38,759 bases of DNA, taken from contig CAYGZL010000119.1 in NCBI GenBank assembly GCA_964354345.1, positions 1-38,759 on the forward strand. The letters run 5' to 3'. Under the pieces are notes generated by a model. The model made no database searches, was not told the origin of the DNA, and worked only from the letters and a program-made list of their open reading frames with translations. The first letter of the stretch is position 1. Every line of letters begins with the position of its first letter. The stretch comes from CAYGZL01 sp964354345. GTDB taxonomy: Bacteria > Chloroflexota > Anaerolineae > Anaerolineales > UBA4823. Positions 35,481 through 38,759 of this stretch are shown in pieces. Made by a program: the position numbers and the translations under genes.

Positions 35481-36683
35481 CTACCTTCGTGCTAAATCGT
35501 TGCTGCCAACGCCGATTGGCGCCGAAGCACCCAGACGAAGGGAACGAACAGTATAAGGGTGCTGCCCAGGATCACACCGATATCTAGCAGGTTGCTGCCA
35601 AACGATTTGCCCGGTAACGGACTGCTCGAAACGATCCATCGAACCGGAGCGGTCCACCAGAACGTACAGCACCAGGCTGCGTGCGGCTTGCCCCATCTCC
35701 TGGCGAGCCAGGTGCGGCGTGTCGGGGGTGCGGATTTCCTGGCGGAAAGTGTAGCGGCCGCGATATTCGTGCGGCGCCGGGCGCTGGTCGGGCTGCGGCT
35801 CTTTTAGCGCTTCAGCCAGGCGCGCGGCGTGCGGGCGCACTTTTTCTTCCAATTCCAGGTAGTGTGCAGGATCGAGCGCTCTGCCTTTGGATGGAATGCC
35901 GGGTAAATCGTCGTCACCCAAACCCATTCCCAGGCCAGGGGAAGAGTCTGCCGGGTTGGCGGGCAGGGGGATGGGCTTCGCACCCCTGAGCGGGATGTCG
36001 CCGGCATTGACCTGCGCCAACCCCAACCGTGGGGTGGAGGTTGGCAGTCCCAGGATGCTGAGGATTTCACGCGCCAGGGCGATGTCTTCCTGCGTGTTGT
36101 CTGCTGTCCAGGCCTGCTCGACCACGTGGCGGATCTTCGCCCACCACCTCTGACCGGCAGCCGAGACGCCCAACCGCACGAACATTTCTTTCTCGCCCAA
36201 GCTGTCTGTGACAGCCCGGCTGTGCGCCCAGCGCCAGGCCAGGCAGCAGGTGTACGCTTGATAGCGGGATTCATCCAGTGCGCTTTCCATTCCGGCATAG
36301 ACCAGATCACCCAGTAAACGGATGGTCGGTGCCACGCCGGGGTAAAGCGTGCAGATGCCACGTTCGATGCACTCGTCTTCGAGCATATTGGTCAGTTCTT
36401 GCAGTGCATTTTCGGACTGATCCGGTCAGCAGACGGTGAACCAGGCGTGCCCGCATGCGTGAGCCAACAAACCCTGGGTGATGCGAAACTGCACATCCAA
36501 CGGCTGGTTGGGGAACAACTGCGGGTTGGCCTGGATGATCTTCTCGACCGGAGCGTGATAACCGGTGCCTTCCGGCTGCAAACGGATGGTGTAGCACCGC
36601 CCGCGCAGCAGGGCCAAAGCCCATTTGGAAAGCCTTTGGTTGGTCACACCCCAAATCCACCAAATTTGCCTTTGGTCAGACAT
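35481..36683 (-). pseudogene. VWA-domain/putative metallopeptidase protein, broken
   Basis: The frame starts at ATG 36683 behind AGGAGG. It reads through a DUF2201-like N-terminal domain (IIQANPQLFPNQPLD, ITQGLLAHACGHAWF) to an in-frame TGA at 36428-36426. The same frame then continues as SENALQELTNMLEDECIERG, a helical region, a Pro-rich linker and the start of a von Willebrand A domain, LVLYVLVDRSGSMDRF (MIDAS DxSxS). Immediately after that the VWA homology ends and unrelated sequence runs to a stop at 35481, so the 3' part is gone. The metallopeptidase-like motif expected as AHExGH is AHACGH. VWA proteins of this type work with MoxR AAA+ ATPases, and a broken one lies just upstream. Confidence 0.7.
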
Positions 36684-36692
36684 CGCAGCCTC

Positions 36693-37718
36693 CTACAGGA
36701 TCGCCAGGCTGGAGAGGTAGTCTTCCAGCGCCTTGAACGCGCCCTGGTTGACGCGCCCGGTGTGGTCGCGTCCGCAGACAGTGTCCGCCCAGGTGAGCTT
36801 GGCGGCCTGCATGATGCTGGCCATTGAGTTGCTCGTACAACGTTCGCACTTCTTTGTCAAATTGAGCAGCGAAGCGTTGTCTACGCAGCCAGGCATTTCG
36901 CCATTGGCCAGCAGGCGGCGGGTTTCCTGCGCCAGCTTCCCCAGTGCTTCGGCGGCGCGGGCGCCCAGGTCAGAGGCTTCACGCCGTACCAGGGCCAGCT
37001 CGCCACGATACTTCAGGTAGTCGAACTCGATCACGGTATCGAAACGCCGACGCACAGCCGAGTCCAGGTCATACACCCGGTAGGCACGGCCGAAGTTGCC
37101 AGCCGCCACGATGCGCAGGCGCGCTGCCGGGCAGGCAACGACATCGTGCGATCCGTAGGATCGCCGGTCATCGGCGCTGCGACGATGTAGAACGGGCCGT
37201 CATCATCAGCGTCCATGCCCATCTGCTGGCAGGCCTGCCCCGACTTGGGGTTCATCAAGCCAAGCAGGATGTTCAAATGGACACGCGGAATTCTGTTGAC
37301 CTCGTTCAAAAACAGGAGAACAGGCTCAAGCCTGGCCTGGCGCATGGCGCGCAGCAGCGAGCCATCAATCCAGCGGTGAGATCCATCTTCCTGCGGCAGG
37401 ATCGCCCCGATGAAGTCCAGTGTCGGTGCGCAAACTTTGTTTGCGACGCCCTTCCTTCCCTTCTATGGTCACCAGGAAAGAGTCCATGTGCTGGACTACC
37501 TGATGAAGTGCAAATGTTTTGCCCGTTCCGGTCGGAACGGCGAGCAAGATGTTGTCTCCAGATGCGAGCGTCTCGGCCAGAGCCGCGGCCTGCCAACCAA
37601 CGAACCCGCCGGGGACGGCAGGCTCTTCAGCGGCAGATGGGGCTGCTTCTTCAGCAGCCGGCGCTTCGCCAAGCAGGATGCGCAGCGCGTCTGGGTCGGT
37701 AAGTGGGTTTACGTTCAT
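36693..37718 (-). pseudogene. MoxR-type AAA+ ATPase, two frameshifts
   Basis: Three overlapping frames add up to one ATPase. Frame one (37718 to about 37450) has the Walker A VPTGTGKT and VTIEGKEG. Frame two continues LDFIGAILPQEDGSHRW, LLFLNEVNRIPRVHLNILL and GPFYIVAAPMTGD. Frame three, from about 37122, gives RLRIVAAGNFGRAYRVYDLD, VRRRFDTVIEFDYL and a helical tail to the TAG at 36693. The shifts lie at a GGG run near 37450 and in a CGCGC tract near 37122. Walker B is LFLNE rather than LFLDE, so even a repaired protein would lack the magnesium-binding aspartate. MoxR ATPases remodel partner proteins together with VWA proteins. Its ATG overlaps the stop of the upstream remnant (ATGA). Confidence 0.75.
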
Positions 37719-38485
37719 CGAGAACAGTTCGGATGTGTCAGCGGTGGGGCGCTGGCGTACAAAGAACGTACGGGGCCGATCTGCAGCGCTTCCAGCCGGC
37801 TGTGGGATGAATCCGCATCAGCCGGGCCATAGCGCAGCCAGAAGTACAGCTCATCTGCGGCGCGGCAGAGCGGTTCCTTGATCTCGGCCCAACGACCATA
37901 CTGGCGGTAAGCTCCCAGCAGCCCGGTGTAGGCCTGCCAGAAATCTCGCGCCAGGTCAGGATCGCCCAGCGCCTGGACGATGGAAAACGCGCCCAAATGA
38001 TACATGACTTTGGTCGCCTCACCGCGCGGCTCTCCTCAACGGCTGCTCGACGAGTCCAGCCAGCACTCGGCGGCGGTGTCGGGTTTAGAATGAGAGCGTA
38101 CCACGGCGCTGACGTGGTTGGTTGCGCGTGTGCGGCCCGCTTCGAGCACGCTACCTTCCAGCGCGCTGAGCAGCGCCCACACCAGGATTGGCGATACGAC
38201 GCCCTTGCCGCTGGTATTGCGTCGGGCAGCCCAGGGGTGTTCCTCTGAGCCGCGCAGCGCCATTGCTGAGCAATGGACGGGCAGACGGTCATCGGTGAGT
38301 TGGGTTCGTTTGCGAAAAAGCAGTACAGTGTCCGGCGCAACTGCGCTTGGGACTTGCCTCCAATAGTTGTAGATTGATGGTGATGGGCGCGAAAAGATTC
38401 CGGCTCTCTCGCCTGGGCGATCCCAGGAGACAGGGCCGGAAATAGTGAGTAGAAAATCCAGCGGCGCAAGCAGTTCGGTGTAAAA
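37715..38485 (-). pseudogene. Upstream partner protein of the MoxR/VWA cluster, truncated and interrupted
   Basis: One minus-strand frame is open from 38485 to 37715 except for a single TGA at 38038-38036. Before the stop it reads, for example, VVSPILVWALLSALEGSVLE. After it comes GEATKVMYHLGAFSIVQALG and a helical, Trp/Tyr-rich C-terminus. No start codon with a ribosome site exists, so the 5' end is probably missing. I do not recognise the family. Its stop overlaps the ATPase ATG, so it was the first surviving gene of a three-gene operon. It may have been an adaptor or substrate of the MoxR/VWA pair. This rests on position only. Confidence 0.5.
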
Positions 38486-38603
38486 TTAAAGAGTCTGGTA
38501 CATTTTTAATCGCGGGTTAGGTTCCAATATCACAGCGAGTATGCTGTATATCCACCGCAGACAGAATGAATGAGCTGCGATAATGCAGTATATTGGAAGT
38601 CTG

Positions 38604-38609
38604 TATAAT
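38604..38609 (+). promoter_or_regulatory. -10 box candidate for the nucleotidyltransferase gene
   Basis: A perfect TATAAT lies 14 bases before the ATG at 38624, predicting a leader of only about eight bases. No good -35 hexamer is visible. Confidence 0.35.
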
Positions 38610-38623
38610 TAATGGTAAACATC

Positions 38624-38759
38624 ATGATCGACTCAGTACCCACCGAAATCACAGAGCAGGTATCACAAGCGTGCGCTGTAATCGAACGCCACCTGGCATC
38701 AACGTTACAGGCCATACACTTGTATGGTTCTGCACTCGATGGTGGTCTGAAACCGTACA
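38624..38759 (+). CDS. AadA-type aminoglycoside nucleotidyltransferase, N-terminal part (runs off the right edge)
   Basis: The 45 visible residues start MIDSVPTEITEQVSQACAVI, followed by ERHLASTL, then AIHLYGSALDGGLKPY. This is the hallmark opening of the ANT(3'')/ANT(9) family, where GSA/GSAxDGGLKP precedes the SDIDLL metal-binding aspartates that would lie just past the window. These enzymes adenylylate streptomycin and/or spectinomycin. The ATG at 38624 gives an N-terminus of exactly the family length; one at 38612 is also in frame. No integron cassette structure is evident, so this may be a chromosomal or intrinsic homologue. Drug range and activity cannot be judged from a fragment. Confidence 0.85.
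   Translation, partial: MIDSVPTEITEQVSQACAVIERHLASTLQAIHLYGSALDGGLKPY

Noticed and set aside
35481..38485. TGA read as an amino acid (selenocysteine or altered code) in the MoxR/VWA cluster
   Set aside because: The cluster also has frameshifts and truncated ends, other genes in the window stop at TGA, and I saw no SECIS-like structure placed after the codons.
38516..38522. GTTAGGT, which fits the integron attC core GTTRRRY
   Set aside because: A single heptamer is expected by chance. I found no matching RYYYAAC partner or attC stem upstream, and no integrase in the window.
1..38759. CRISPR arrays, insertion sequences or prophage genes
   Set aside because: I saw no regularly spaced repeats, transposase or integrase motifs, or phage structural genes on either strand.

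Overview
The window looks like a bacterial chromosome segment, most likely from the phylum Chloroflexota (Anaerolineae-like). That placement is an inference from overall gene content and style: a membrane-anchored clostripain-type peptidase, many Thr/Pro-rich lipoproteins, GH88 beside an old-yellow-enzyme oxidoreductase, and a DesK/NarL-type two-component system. No rRNA or other marker is present to confirm it. Core genes are intact, but the accessory stretches hold an unusual number of broken or truncated genes.

Layout. 1-2340 (minus): an ATP-grasp ligase, an alpha/beta-hydrolase and a prephenate dehydratase (running off the left edge) form one operon. 2522-8392 (plus): two phosphohexomutases (GlmM and an 845-residue phosphoglucomutase-like protein), a TatD nuclease and a long-chain polyprenyl diphosphate synthase. 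The last two overlap. 8445-8605: a tRNA(CAU) with a near-consensus sigma70 promoter and an intrinsic terminator. 8884-13594 (minus): lipoprotein genes, of which only one is intact. Two adjacent paralogous metallophosphoesterases each carry a single-base frameshift, and a truncated SMP-30-like gene abuts a PEBP C-terminal fragment. 13916-15878 (plus): a two-component system preceded by two identical-format dyads and a promoter that predicts a leaderless kinase mRNA. 15956-20594 (plus): nitroreductase, small lipoprotein, GH88 hydrolase, SDR and OYE-like oxidoreductase. The last three are translationally coupled or nearly so. 20741-21919 (minus): MFS transporter. 22040-32197 (plus): C11 peptidase, a heterodimeric ABC exporter, a RecQ helicase fused to a ComF-like phosphoribosyltransferase, and a DprA-like protein overlapping it. 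32427-35018 (minus): a DUF2804 remnant, two methyltransferases and an isochorismatase-type hydrolase. 35481-38485 (minus): a visibly GC-richer, decayed three-gene MoxR/VWA cluster with frameshifts and premature stops. 38624-end (plus): the start of an AadA-type aminoglycoside nucleotidyltransferase gene.

How it fits together. The glmM to polyprenyl synthase block supplies amino-sugar phosphates and a lipid carrier or quinone side chain, which is envelope metabolism. RecQ-ComF plus DprA form a compact DNA-processing pair. GH88-SDR-OYE looks like a small module for unsaturated uronic sugars or related aglycones. The decayed genes cluster in lipoprotein and MoxR/VWA regions while neighbouring housekeeping frames are clean. 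This favours true gene decay over random sequencing error, although the single-base deletions in short homopolymers need checking against reads.
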